Assembly (NCBI RefSeq): GCF_017874315.1
Contig: NZ_JAGGLG010000010.1
Span: 53,760 to 117,759, forward strand
DNA: 64,000 nt
Direction: 5' to 3'
From: Symbiobacterium terraclitae
Lineage (GTDB): Bacteria; Bacillota; Sulfobacillia; Symbiobacteriales; Symbiobacteriaceae
Part shown: positions 16,246 through 25,105 of the stretch, one piece after another
Position numbering within the stretch: the stretch's first letter is position 1
Layout of the letters: each line of letters opens with the position of its first letter
Made by a program: the position numbers and the translations under genes
Notes under the pieces: model-generated
What the model was told of the DNA's origin: nothing
Database searches by the model: none
What the model saw: only the letters and a program-made list of their open reading frames with translations

Positions 16246-18807
16246 GTGTCGCACCCCACTGATGGAACCGACCGGCGACAGACCGACCGCCCCTCCGGAC
16301 GGGCCAGCCGGCGGCGGTGGCTGCGCAGGGGCGTCCAGGCCGCCTGCGCAGCCGCTGCCGCCTGGCTCCTTTTCTGCACCGGTTCGGCCCTCCTGGCATT
16401 CGCATCGCTGCCGATGGGGGAGCTGGCGCCGGGCCGGCCGTCGATCGTCTACGCGGCCGACGGCAGCGCGGTCGGACCGCTCACCGGCCCCTACCAGGAG
16501 CCGGTCGCCCTGGCCGACCTTCCGCCCTACGTAGCCCAGGCCTTCGTGGCCTCGGAGGACATCCGCTTCTACCAGCACCGCGGCGTCGACCTGCGCGGCA
16601 TCGCCCGGGCGCTGGTCACCGACCTGCGGGAGGGCACCGTCGCCGAGGGCGGCAGCACCATCACGCAGCAGGTAGCCCGGAACACCTTTCTCTCGCAGCA
16701 CCAGACGCTGACCCGCAAGGTCCGCGAGGCCGTGCTGGCCCTGCTGCTGGAGGTGCGCTTCGAGAAGGACGAGATCCTCGCCCTCTACCTGAACCAGTTG
16801 TACATGGGCCACGGCACCTACGGCGTGGGCACCGCAAGCCGCCTCTACTTCAACAAGCGTGCGGCTGACCTGACCCCTGGCGAGGCGGCCGCCCTGGCCG
16901 GCATCGCACCGGCGCCCGAGCTCTTCAGCCCGCTGCGGGACCCGGAGGCCGCCCGGCTGCGGCGCGACGCGGTGCTCGACCGCATGGTGGCCGCCGGCTA
17001 CCTGGCGCCGGAGCAGGCGGAAGCCGAGAAGGCGCAGCCGCTTCACGTGGCGCAGGGCGAGCTGGACGCGGTGCGCCCGCACCCCTGGTACCTCGAGGAG
17101 GTGCGGGCCGAACTGCGCAGCCGGTATCGCCTGGACGCGGAGCAGGTCGCCCTGATGGGCCTGGCGATCCACACCGGCCTGGATCCGGCGATGCAGGAGG
17201 CCGCCGAGGGCGTGCTGGCCGCCCGCATCTTCCCCGCCCACACCCCCGACGGCGTGGAGGCGGCCTTCGCCGCGGTCGACCCGCGCACCGGCGAGGTGCG
17301 CGCCCTGGTGGGCGGCCGAAACTATCCGCCCGGCGGCGGCCTGAACCGGGCCAGCCGCGGCCGGGTGTCGCCCGGGTCAGTGCTGAAGCCGGTGGTGGTC
17401 TACGCGCCCGCCGTCGAGTACGCCGGACTGACGCCTGACAGCATCGTGCTGGACGAGCCCCTCAACGTGGGTGGCTGGGAGCCGCAGAACTGGGACCACC
17501 AGTTCCGCGGCGAGGTGACGCTCCGGGAGGCCGCGCGCCTCTCCCTGAACATCCCGGCCGTCAGGCTGCTGGAACAGGTGGGCCTGGAACGGGCCAGGGC
17601 ATTCGCCCAGGGCCTGGGCATCCCCGTCACGGCCGAGGACCGGGACCTGACCCTGGCCCTGGGATCCATGGCCGAAGGTGCGAGCCCGCTGGAGCTGGCC
17701 GGCGCCTACCAGCCCTTCGCCAACGGCGGGGTCTACCGCACGCCGCACCTGATCACGCGGGTGGAGACGGCGGACGGCCGGCTCCTGCGGGGCCGGCCGG
17801 TCGCGGTGCGGCAGGCGATGCGGCCGCAGACGGCCCACGCGGTGACCGACATGCTGCAGACGGTCGTCCGGCAGGGCACGGGCACCGGCGCCCTGCTGGA
17901 CCGTCCGATGGCGGGCAAGACCGGCACCGTCGAGCTGCCGCCGGGCGAGGCGTTCCAGGGCCTCTCGGGGAACGCCGCCGCCTGGTTCGTCGGCTACACG
18001 CCGGACGTGGCGGCCAGCGTCTGGGTGGGCTACGACCAGGTGGATGCGGAGCACTACCTGCCGCCCGAGGTGAACGGCTCCACCTATCCCACCTGGATCT
18101 GGCGGCAGGTGGTGGGCGCCGCCCTGGCGGGCCGACCGGCGCTGGCCTTCCCAGGGCCGGAGGGCGGACCACCCCGGGTCGTGGAGACGCCTGCGCCGCC
18201 CGCGGAGGAGCCGGCGGAGCCGCCGCCGGCGGAGGAGCCGGCGAGGCCGGTCCTGCCCGCGATCGTCGACCTGGCGGCGTCGCCCGGGCCGCAGCCGGGC
18301 TCCGTGAACCTGACCTGGAGGACCGAGGGCGGCGAACCGGCCGGCGGACAGGTGCGGTTCCGGGTCCTCCGCAGCGCCGGTGCGGATGGAGCGGAGGCCG
18401 AGGTCGTGGCCACCGTCGACGCCCCTCCGTTCCTGGACGTGCTGTCGCAGCCCGGCACCTACGACTACCAGGTTGTAGCCGTGGACCCCGCGACCGGCAC
18501 GACGGGCGAGCCGTCCGCCCCCCTCCGGGTCGAGGTCCGGATGGACGAGCCCGAGCCCGGACAGGAGCCGCCGGAACCCGGCGACGGGGGCCCGGAGGAG
18601 CCCGGCGATGGCGAAACCGGCGCCGGGGAGCCGGGCGACGGGGACACGGATGACGAGGGCCCCGACGACGGCAGCCCCGTCGGGGGGGACCCCGGGGAAG
18701 GGGCACCGGACGACCGGGACCGGGACCCGGACCAGAGCGGACATGGTGCGGACGGCCCCGGTGAGGACGGTCGCGACGCGGGGGACTGGGACGAAGGCCT
18801 GCCATGA
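16246..18807 (+). CDS. Class A penicillin-binding protein (glycosyltransferase-transpeptidase)
   Basis: An 853-residue bifunctional PBP1A-type enzyme that polymerises and cross-links peptidoglycan. One N-terminal membrane helix (about 27-55) follows a basic cytosolic tail. The GT51 domain has the catalytic Glu in SEDIRFYQHRG (about 104) and GGSTITQQVARN. The transpeptidase has Ser378 (SVLK), a SLN motif and Lys558 (KTG). Residues about 672-766 resemble a fibronectin type III domain, and the last roughly 85 residues are an Asp/Gly/Pro/Glu-rich acidic tail. Start at GTG 16246 is set by GGGAGG with 8-nt spacing. It follows the phosphatase gene by 70 bp. Confidence 0.93.
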   Translation: MSHPTDGTDRRQTDRPSGRASRRRWLRRGVQAACAAAAAWLLFCTGSALLAFASLPMGELAPGRPSIVYAADGSAVGPLTGPYQEPVALADLPPYVAQAFVASEDIRFYQHRGVDLRGIARALVTDLREGTVAEGGSTITQQVARNTFLSQHQTLTRKVREAVLALLLEVRFEKDEILALYLNQLYMGHGTYGVGTASRLYFNKRAADLTPGEAAALAGIAPAPELFSPLRDPEAARLRRDAVLDRMVAAGYLAPEQAEAEKAQPLHVAQGELDAVRPHPWYLEEVRAELRSRYRLDAEQVALMGLAIHTGLDPAMQEAAEGVLAARIFPAHTPDGVEAAFAAVDPRTGEVRALVGGRNYPPGGGLNRASRGRVSPGSVLKPVVVYAPAVEYAGLTPDSIVLDEPLNVGGWEPQNWDHQFRGEVTLREAARLSLNIPAVRLLEQVGLERARAFAQGLGIPVTAEDRDLTLALGSMAEGASPLELAGAYQPFANGGVYRTPHLITRVETADGRLLRGRPVAVRQAMRPQTAHAVTDMLQTVVRQGTGTGALLDRPMAGKTGTVELPPGEAFQGLSGNAAAWFVGYTPDVAASVWVGYDQVDAEHYLPPEVNGSTYPTWIWRQVVGAALAGRPALAFPGPEGGPPRVVETPAPPAEEPAEPPPAEEPARPVLPAIVDLAASPGPQPGSVNLTWRTEGGEPAGGQVRFRVLRSAGADGAEAEVVATVDAPPFLDVLSQPGTYDYQVVAVDPATGTTGEPSAPLRVEVRMDEPEPGQEPPEPGDGGPEEPGDGETGAGEPGDGDTDDEGPDDGSPVGGDPGEGAPDDRDRDPDQSGHGADGPGEDGRDAGDWDEGLP

Positions 18808-18814
18808 GACGCGC

Positions 18815-18842
18815 AAGAACCCCGGAGGAATCCGGGGTTCTT
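18815..18842. terminator. Two-way terminator between PBP and cytochrome operon
   Basis: AAGAACCCCGG (18815-18825) pairs with CCGGGGTTCTT (18832-18842), 6-nt loop. It sits between the convergent PBP gene and the last cytochrome gene and has A/T flanks suited to both directions. Confidence 0.75.
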
Positions 18843-18856
18843 CGCTGCGAGTTCCG

Positions 18857-20263
18857 CTACCGGCCGATGGCCTCGCGGACCTGCTTCAGCTGGCTGCTGA
18901 CGCTGTTGAGGATCTTCATGGCGTACTCGAAGTTGTGGGCACCCATCGAGCGATCCTCTTCGATGAAGGTCAGGTTGGCCTTCGCCGTGTTGAAGACCAG
19001 CGCCTGCGCCTCGTCCAGCAGGTTCGGGTTGGCGGCGACAGCCTGCTCGATGACCGCGATGTCCTTCTTGGCCGCATCGATCATCGTGCCGGTGGTCCGC
19101 TGCCAGGTATCCAGGTAAGCCTTGCGCGACTCAGGCGTGGAGTCGGTATGGCACTTGGTGCAGCTGTCCTGCGCACCCGCCGCGACCTGGGTGGGAACGG
19201 CGATCTTCGTGCTGTGGTCGCCGCCGACCATATGGCACTCGATACAGGCGACCTGCGAGTGCGGGCCCTCGGTCGGCTTGATGCCGCCGGCGGCGCCGCG
19301 GCCCCACAGGAACTCAGCCTGCAGGTGGTGGCCAACACGGCCGGTGACCGGGATGCTGCCGCCCTCCGGGATGCCCGCGGAGTGGCAGGTCAGGCAGAGC
19401 TGCTCGGCCGACTGCCGCAGCTGATCGGGATTGCCGTTGCCGTGCGGATCGTGGCAGGCGGCGCAGCCAACCGGCTGGTTGTTCGGATGGTTCGCGGTGG
19501 CGCTGAACTCCTCACCGCGGAGCTTGGCCACGAAGCCATCGGACGAGTGGCACTCGAAGCACGAATCCCGGTACGGCACGCCGTTGGGATCCGGCTCGTG
19601 GTTCTCGTTCCGGATAACCGGGGCGGTCGAGCGGGCGTGAGCCGAAACCTCCCAGTTGGTCCCGTGGCGGGCGCCGGTGTGGCACTGCAGGCAGGTGTTG
19701 CTGTTGAAGTCCGAACGGATCTTCGACAGGTCGCCCTTGCCCAGGATGTGCTCACGACCGGGGCCGTGACAGGCCTCACAGCCCACGCCCGGCTCGGACC
19801 AGGCGGACTGGGACGCATCCCAGGCGGTGCTGTGGCAGCTGGCGCACCGGGCATCGAAGTCAGAGCCGCCGTTGTAGGCCACGTACTGACCCGCTGCCGC
19901 ATCCCACTGCACGTTCAGGTACATCAACTGCCCCGTCTCCGGTGACCGTGCCAGGAAACGCTCTCCGAATGCGAGCCACTGCGCCTTCTGCAGCTCGGCC
20001 TGCAGTTCGGGCGGCGCGCTGCTGATGTCCCCGGGGAAGTCCTTCGCACGGATCAACTGCACGAGGTCGTTGGCGTGGCCGGTCTCAGACCAGTGCGTAA
20101 AGTGATCGGTGTGACAGCCCAGACAGGCCTGGGAACCGACGTACTCGGGAATCTGGTCGTTGGCCGTCGCCCCCGTGGCGTTTGCGCCGATTCCCAGCGC
20201 AAGCAGACACCCCAGCCCCACGATCAGCGCTGCAGGAATCATCTTCCACATTCGCATCTCCAT
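18857..20263 (-). CDS. Nine-heme c-type cytochrome
   Basis: A 468-residue exported multiheme cytochrome with nine CXXCH motifs (CLGCH, CASCH, CEACH, CLQCH, CFECH, CAACH, CLTCH, CIECH, CTKCH). The N-terminus has a basic start and hydrophobic segment (about residues 8-28), a signal peptide or membrane anchor. The last roughly 90 residues lack hemes and are helical. It resembles the cytochrome c554/NrfA-like superfamily in heme spacing, but no catalytic CXXCK site is present. Last gene of the four-gene cytochrome unit; likely passes electrons outward. Three in-frame ATGs near the start share one AAAGGAGGTG; 20263 and 20257 are both possible. Confidence 0.88.
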   Translation of the reverse strand: MEMRMWKMIPAALIVGLGCLLALGIGANATGATANDQIPEYVGSQACLGCHTDHFTHWSETGHANDLVQLIRAKDFPGDISSAPPELQAELQKAQWLAFGERFLARSPETGQLMYLNVQWDAAAGQYVAYNGGSDFDARCASCHSTAWDASQSAWSEPGVGCEACHGPGREHILGKGDLSKIRSDFNSNTCLQCHTGARHGTNWEVSAHARSTAPVIRNENHEPDPNGVPYRDSCFECHSSDGFVAKLRGEEFSATANHPNNQPVGCAACHDPHGNGNPDQLRQSAEQLCLTCHSAGIPEGGSIPVTGRVGHHLQAEFLWGRGAAGGIKPTEGPHSQVACIECHMVGGDHSTKIAVPTQVAAGAQDSCTKCHTDSTPESRKAYLDTWQRTTGTMIDAAKKDIAVIEQAVAANPNLLDEAQALVFNTAKANLTFIEEDRSMGAHNFEYAMKILNSVSSQLKQVREAIGR

Positions 20264-20336
20264 GGCACCTCCTTTCCACTCGCTTGTATTTCCCCAACTG
20301 CCGCCGGCATCGGCAGGATTGGGCCGGTCAGGGGGG

Positions 20337-22202
20337 CTAGAAGCCCCGGTGGCACTGGGCGCAGGAGGGCTCCACGTAGGCGTGGCAGCTCTGGCAGCTC
20401 GCCACGTCCTCAGGCCTCGTCGTCCGGGCGTGGGTCACCCAGAAGAACTCGGGATGCCACTGCTGCTTGATGCCCTGGCCGAAGCCGTCCGTATGGCACT
20501 CGGCGCACGTATTGAAGGTTGGCGTATGGCAGGTGGTGCAGTTCTGCGCCACCGCGCCGCTGCCGTCCAGGGCGAAGTTCTTGTGGTCGCGGACCCAGGC
20601 GTCGGGATGCCACTGCTGCTCGATCCCCCGGCCGACACCGTCGGTATGGCACTCGGCGCAGGAGTTGAACTCGGGCTTGTGGCAGCTGGCGCAGTTCTCG
20701 GCGATGGCGCCGGTGGGACCCAGCGCCACGGACCCGTGCCTGGCGATCCAGTCTGCCGGGTGCCACTGCTGCTTGACTCCGGACCCGAACCCGTCGGTGT
20801 GGCAGGCCGAGCAGGCCGTCGCCGAGCGGCCGGTGAGGGCGGCCAGCCCGTTCTTGATCCCGTCCACGATGTGGCAGGTGAAGCAGTTCTCGCCCACCGT
20901 GTCGCCTGCGAGGGCGGCCTTGCCGTGCCTGGCGAAGAACCCCTCAGGATGGACGAAGGTGTTCAGGTGGCACTCGGCGCAGTAGAGCGGCGAGGCGTGC
21001 GGCGCGTCCCCGTTGGCCGGGTTGGCGGGCGAGTGACACTGCTCGCAGGTCAGCGGCTGCGCCTTCGCTGCGGCCTGGTGCCCGCCGGTGAGCCAGTCTG
21101 CGGGGTGCGGCATGGGCTGGGCGTGGCAGGTGACGCAGAGCGGATCCTCGGTGGGCAGGGCCCGCGGGTCGCCCAGGACGGTGTTGGTGAAACCGTCGCC
21201 CTGCACGCCGTGGCAGGTGGCGCAGAGGGCGGGGTTCTCCGCGTAGCCCCTGGTGTGGTCGCTGAGCCAGTCATCCGGGTGCGGCATCGTGATGCCGTGG
21301 CACGAGGCGCAGTCGTCCTGCATTCCCGCGGGAACACGCAGTGAGCCGGGCCCCATCAGCGGGATCCAGGGCTCCAGCGTCTCCGCGGCGGCCAGCACCA
21401 TCTGCTGGGCGTGGACGCTCTGGCCGGACTCGACGGTCATGATGCCCGGGTTCAGGTGGCAGGCCTGGCAGGACTGGGGCTCCTGCACCGCCTGCTTGCC
21501 GTGGGCCACCCGGAAGCCGGGATCCTTGTGGGAATCGGGCGCCACGCTGGGCATGTCCACGTGGCAGGCGGAGCAGGAGATGGTGTTCCGCACCGCCATC
21601 GCCACGTTCTCCTCGGCGTGGCACTCGAGGCAGGTGTTATGCCAGGCGGCAGCCCGGTCCACCTGCTCGGTCGGCCCGTGCGCGACGCCGTCGTGGCAGT
21701 CGGTACAGGCCAGTGGCTGCGCCAGGGTGAGGTGCAGGTCGTGGCCGGCCAGCGCCCCGAGGAACTCCAGCTCCTCCCTGGCCACCCGGATCGGTTTGCC
21801 TTCCTCGTCAAACTCGGGCGGCTTCAGGTCCTGCATCACCCACGGCATCTCCGTCGCGTGGCAGTTCAGGCAGCGCTCGTTGGTGACCTCTGTGGCCACC
21901 TCGCCCAATCCGGCGTGCGGATCGCGGGCCTCGGCCATCATCATCCGCACCCGGCCCAGCTGGACCTCCATCCAGCCCCAGACGCCCGGATCCGCATGGC
22001 AGTCCGTGCAGGCCACCTGCCGGTGGGTCGACGCCTGCCAGGTGGTCACGTGGTCCTCCATGGCGTGGCAGGAGGAACACTGGTTTGCGAGTTTGGCAGG
22101 GTCGGGCGAGACTGCGGACAGGCTCTGAGCGAGGGCGATCGCGGCGATGATCGCCAGCATGGCCAGGAGGCCCGGAATCGCCCAGTTGAATCTGCGCTTC
22201 AT
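20337..22202 (-). CDS. Twenty-heme c-type cytochrome
   Basis: A 621-residue exported cytochrome with 20 CXXCH motifs by my count. Residues about 8-30 form a single membrane anchor or signal; the first hemes (CSSCH, CTDCH, CLNCH) sit in a NapC/NrfH-like region. The C-terminal 200 residues contain a repeated block (QQWHP, ARHG, AxNCxSCH, FNSCAECHTDG) present about three times, suggesting growth by internal duplication. It most likely forms a heme wire outside the membrane, linking the quinol-oxidising cytochrome b to an acceptor. Start at ATG 22202 is next to GGGAGG with short spacing. Third gene of the operon. Confidence 0.9.
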   Translation of the reverse strand: MKRRFNWAIPGLLAMLAIIAAIALAQSLSAVSPDPAKLANQCSSCHAMEDHVTTWQASTHRQVACTDCHADPGVWGWMEVQLGRVRMMMAEARDPHAGLGEVATEVTNERCLNCHATEMPWVMQDLKPPEFDEEGKPIRVAREELEFLGALAGHDLHLTLAQPLACTDCHDGVAHGPTEQVDRAAAWHNTCLECHAEENVAMAVRNTISCSACHVDMPSVAPDSHKDPGFRVAHGKQAVQEPQSCQACHLNPGIMTVESGQSVHAQQMVLAAAETLEPWIPLMGPGSLRVPAGMQDDCASCHGITMPHPDDWLSDHTRGYAENPALCATCHGVQGDGFTNTVLGDPRALPTEDPLCVTCHAQPMPHPADWLTGGHQAAAKAQPLTCEQCHSPANPANGDAPHASPLYCAECHLNTFVHPEGFFARHGKAALAGDTVGENCFTCHIVDGIKNGLAALTGRSATACSACHTDGFGSGVKQQWHPADWIARHGSVALGPTGAIAENCASCHKPEFNSCAECHTDGVGRGIEQQWHPDAWVRDHKNFALDGSGAVAQNCTTCHTPTFNTCAECHTDGFGQGIKQQWHPEFFWVTHARTTRPEDVASCQSCHAYVEPSCAQCHRGF

Positions 22203-22215
22203 CGAACCTCCCACC

Positions 22216-23082
22216 TTATGCGAGCAACTTCGGGATGAACGTGATCAGCAGGTAGTAGAACAGGGCCGAGTAGACCACGAGTTCGAATCCCGCCAGCGCC
22301 CGGCGCCAGCCGCTCAGGCCGTGGCTGTGTCCGTCCTCGGGCACCGCAGGCAGCACCCCACGCTCCACGAGCCGCTGGTACTCCAGGGGGTGCTCCTCCA
22401 TCATGTGGGCCAGCGAGATCTTGCCGCTGTACCAGACGGGGCTGGACGGGAAGACCGCCGGGTGGAAGTGGACGCTGAAGAAGTGGCCGTACAGCAGGGC
22501 GATCGCCGCAACCAGGGCTTCGTTGCCGTGGATGATGCGGAAGGCGTCGAGGAACGCCCTGGGCACGTACTGGGCGGCAAGCGCCGGGAACCAGAGGGCC
22601 ACCCCGGTGCCGCCCATCACGAACAGTCCCCACACGATGGCCAGGTACTCGAACTTCTCGAGGTAGGTGTAGCGCCCGTACTGGGGCGGAGACGACCTCA
22701 GGTTCAGCAGGTACAGGGCGTGGTGGTACGCGTCGCGCACGTCCTTCAAGGTCGGCACGATCTCCAGCGAGAGGCCCATCTTGCGCCAGCCGACAAGCAG
22801 GTAGATCACGTGCCACACCGCCGAGGTGGCGAGGCCGGTGGCGCAGACCTTGTGGACGATGAGGTTGTGGTGGAAGCCGCCGAACAGCTTGAAGGTCAGC
22901 TGCGCCCAACCGGTGTAGTGGAACTTGATCGCCAGACCGGTGAAGATGAGGCCCATGGTCGACAGGGCCAGCAGCCCGTGCTGCAGCCGGTGCTGCACGT
23001 TCCAGCGCTGGTAGGTGGTCGGGGCGGTCTGGTTGGCCGGCGCCTCCTGCTCCGGCGGGATCACGGCACGTGCCTCAGCCAT
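22216..23082 (-). CDS. Membrane cytochrome b (quinone-linked)
   Basis: A 288-residue protein with about five membrane helices, of the cytochrome b561/formate-dehydrogenase-gamma type. Paired His residues for two b hemes are visible in helices: RLQHG, FHHNLIVHK, VWHVIY and the FFSVHFHP segment. It would oxidise menaquinol (or reduce menaquinone) and exchange electrons with the periplasmic-side cytochromes encoded on both sides. Start at ATG 23082 has GGAGG 8 nt upstream. The neighbouring genes are 13-15 bp away, so the operon is tight. Confidence 0.88.
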   Translation of the reverse strand: MAEARAVIPPEQEAPANQTAPTTYQRWNVQHRLQHGLLALSTMGLIFTGLAIKFHYTGWAQLTFKLFGGFHHNLIVHKVCATGLATSAVWHVIYLLVGWRKMGLSLEIVPTLKDVRDAYHHALYLLNLRSSPPQYGRYTYLEKFEYLAIVWGLFVMGGTGVALWFPALAAQYVPRAFLDAFRIIHGNEALVAAIALLYGHFFSVHFHPAVFPSSPVWYSGKISLAHMMEEHPLEYQRLVERGVLPAVPEDGHSHGLSGWRRALAGFELVVYSALFYYLLITFIPKLLA

Positions 23083-23097
23083 GTGTACCACCTCCGA

Positions 23098-23799
23098 CTA
23101 CTTGTGGGTGAGCCGCCGCAGCAGCTCGAACATCACGATCGGCCCGTCCTTCATCGTGTCGAACAGGATCAGCCCCATGAAGAACTTGTAGACGATGTGG
23201 AGCCCGCCGCTCTCCCGCTCGGCCACCACGAAGTGCTCCTTGCCCTTGGCGAAGTTCTCCGGGGCGCCGGGGTGGCACTCGGCCGTGCCGCAGGTGTTCG
23301 GCAGGTTGGCCGGTGCGACCGACGAGGTCTCCACCCGGGAGGGCTGGATGTCGTGGACGCCGTGGCAGTCGACGCACGTGGCCGCCCGCTCGTCGCCGTT
23401 CTTCACGGCGATGCCATGGAAACTCTCGTTGTAAGAAGCCGGATAGAGTCCTGCATGGCATTTCACACAGCCTTCCGATTTCAGCACCCGGAGGGCACGG
23501 CCCGTGGGGAGTCCCAGGGGCTTGGTGGGATCAGCGGCGTGCTCCGGGCCCGCCTCGGCGTGGCACCGGGAGCAGGAGATGATCCCGTGAACGGAGTTGT
23601 TGTACGCCTCCGGATCCACGTGCACCGAGATCGTCTTCCCGTCGCGAACCATCGTCTGCGGCTGGCTGTGGCACTCCAGGCAGGCGGCGTTCCCCTCCGG
23701 CTCAGAGGGGTCCAGCAGAAGGCCGGACGCGCTGGCAGTTCCGGCTGCGAACAGCACCAGCGCCGAGGCCAGAGCCAGGGAGGCCAGGTGTCTGAGCAT
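23098..23799 (-). CDS. Membrane-anchored multiheme cytochrome c, first gene of the operon
   Basis: A 233-residue exported cytochrome. A signal peptide covers residues 1-25, and a C-terminal helix (about 200-222, KFFMGLILFDTM) anchors it. Four normal CXXCH motifs are seen (CLECH, CSRCH, CVKCH, CVDCH) plus CGTAECH, a CX4CH motif that could bind a fifth heme as in a few unusual cytochromes. Position and size suggest it is the partner that takes electrons from cytochrome b. Start at ATG 23799 has GGGGGAG upstream. Six phased repeats lie 60-120 bp upstream. Confidence 0.85.
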   Translation of the reverse strand: MLRHLASLALASALVLFAAGTASASGLLLDPSEPEGNAACLECHSQPQTMVRDGKTISVHVDPEAYNNSVHGIISCSRCHAEAGPEHAADPTKPLGLPTGRALRVLKSEGCVKCHAGLYPASYNESFHGIAVKNGDERAATCVDCHGVHDIQPSRVETSSVAPANLPNTCGTAECHPGAPENFAKGKEHFVVAERESGGLHIVYKFFMGLILFDTMKDGPIVMFELLRRLTHK

Positions 23800-23859
23800 G
23801 GCACATCTCCCCCAACATCCTCCGGTCCCGGCTTCCCGCGGCGGGTCGAGACCGAGATT

Positions 23860-23920
23860 CTAACCGCATCCTAACCCAAACCTTAATAATCTCTTACCCT
23901 TTTCTTAGGTTATTCTAATC
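23860..23920 (-). promoter_or_regulatory. Six half-sites at exact 11-bp spacing upstream of the cytochrome operon
   Basis: On the plus strand CTAACC, CTAACC, CTTAAT, CTTACC, CTTAGG and CTAATC begin at 23860, 23871, 23882, 23893, 23904 and 23915, each followed by a 5-bp spacer. Direct hexamers with 11-bp period are the mark of OmpR/PhoB-family response regulators. A weak promoter, TTAAGG-18-TAGAAT (minus strand, 23881-23886 and 23857-23862), overlaps the array's downstream end. No response regulator gene is adjacent; the only one in the window (37421) is NarL-type, which uses different sites. Confidence 0.65.
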
Positions 23921-24218
23921 TCCAGCCAGTTGAATGATCCAGGAACGACCATCACAGCCATTCTCGTCAGGTTTTTGTTATCTAGCTTCAAATCTCTCGC
24001 CCGGATGTAACCAAACGCTTCCCCAACCCGTTCCACCGGTGATACCCTGGCGGGGTATAGAGCCCCAACTCCACGTCCAGCAACATCCAGCAGTCGTAAT
24101 CCCCCACTCTTGTCGCTACGCCATGCGCCCTAAATGAGGCGAAGGTGCTAAACGTTCGGTGCACCGAAACGACCACTCCCCCCTCCCAGCGGGACCGCGT
24201 GGCTGGTACAAATGACCG
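23921..24218. other. Intergenic stretch without a convincing gene
   Basis: This part of the 492-bp gap between the cytochrome operon and the nitroreductase gene is lower in GC than its surroundings. Short frames exist (for example a 62-codon minus-strand frame at 23988-24176), but they have no Shine-Dalgarno site and no recognisable protein signature. I see no RNA gene in it. Confidence 0.5.
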
Positions 24219-24283
24219 GCGGGCGTCAGGGCAACGCCCGCCCGTCCGGCATGGGAAAGGGCCCGGACGGATCGTCCGGGCCC
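24219..24283 (-). terminator. Double hairpin terminator after the nitroreductase gene
   Basis: Two hairpins: GGGCCCGGACG-GAT-CGTCCGGGCCC (24259-24283), followed by TTT on the minus strand, and GCGGGCGT-N7-ACGCCCGC (24219-24241). The first, 8 bp past the stop, is the likely terminator. Confidence 0.7.
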
Positions 24284-24291
24284 GGTGTCAA

Positions 24292-25023
24292 CTATTCGCC
24301 TGTCCAGTCCGCGAGCATCTCCCGCACGGAGCGGGACATCTCGCTGCTGAAGTCGGAATCCCACTTGCGCCGGCGGAAGACGTCGAACCACCGCCGGAGT
24401 TCCTCCTCGTCCTCGATGCCCTGCCGCGCCGCCACCATCCGCCGGATGTCCCGGGGCTGGTACCGGTTCTCGCAGACGATGTCCTCCACCCGGAAGCGTG
24501 GCGGCTTCTGCCGCCGGCGCTGCTGCTCGGTGGGGTACCCGAAGCAGAGCATCGTAACCGGCACCACGTACCTGGGCAGCCCCAGCAGCTCCCGATGCGT
24601 CTCGTACCGCTCCATGATGTCGCCGATGTAGACCGATCCCAGCCCCAGCGCCTCGGCGGCCACCACGGCGTTCTGAGCGGCAATCAGCGCATCGCAGCAC
24701 GCCAGGAGGAAGTCGCCGTGAGACGGCCGGCGCGTCTCCGGGCAGTCCGCCGCAAACGCCGCGAACCAGCGGCTGTAGTCCGCGCAGAAGACCAGCACCA
24801 GCGGCGCCCGGGCGATGAAGGGCTGGTCGTCGCAGGTGACCGCCAGCGTCTCCTTCAGCCTCTGGTCCGTCACGTCGATGATCGTGTAGAGCGTCATGTT
24901 GCCGGCCGTGGGGGCCTGGAGCGCCGCCTCCAGGATCGCCCGCTTCACCTCCGGCTCGACGGGCCGCGCATCGTAGGCGCGCACGGACTTGCGGTCGCGG
25001 AGGGACTGCAGGATCGCGTTCAC
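24292..25023 (-). CDS. Nitroreductase-family protein
   Basis: A 243-residue FMN-dependent nitroreductase-fold protein. RKSVRAYDARPVE near the N-terminus (flavin phosphate contacts), the APTAGNMTLY segment, and VVAAEALGLGSVYIGDI in the middle are typical; the C-terminus has an extended basic/acidic helix. Such enzymes reduce quinones, nitro compounds or flavins with NAD(P)H; the true substrate is unknown. Start at GTG 25023 is set by AGGAG 6 nt upstream; a longer frame to 25086 has no such site. Lies downstream of two tRNA genes on the same strand, possibly in one transcript. Confidence 0.85.
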   Translation of the reverse strand: MNAILQSLRDRKSVRAYDARPVEPEVKRAILEAALQAPTAGNMTLYTIIDVTDQRLKETLAVTCDDQPFIARAPLVLVFCADYSRWFAAFAADCPETRRPSHGDFLLACCDALIAAQNAVVAAEALGLGSVYIGDIMERYETHRELLGLPRYVVPVTMLCFGYPTEQQRRRQKPPRFRVEDIVCENRYQPRDIRRMVAARQGIEDEEELRRWFDVFRRRKWDSDFSSEMSRSVREMLADWTGE

Positions 25024-25105
25024 GGGAGTCTCCTCCTCACACACAAAGGCACGATGCCCGACGCCGCGGACCGCGGCACCGGACATCGCGCCTCACTTCT
25101 TCGCT

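Noticed and set aside
23988..24176. 62-codon frame in the gap before the nitroreductase gene
   Set aside because: No Shine-Dalgarno site and no protein-like pattern; codon use differs from real genes around it.
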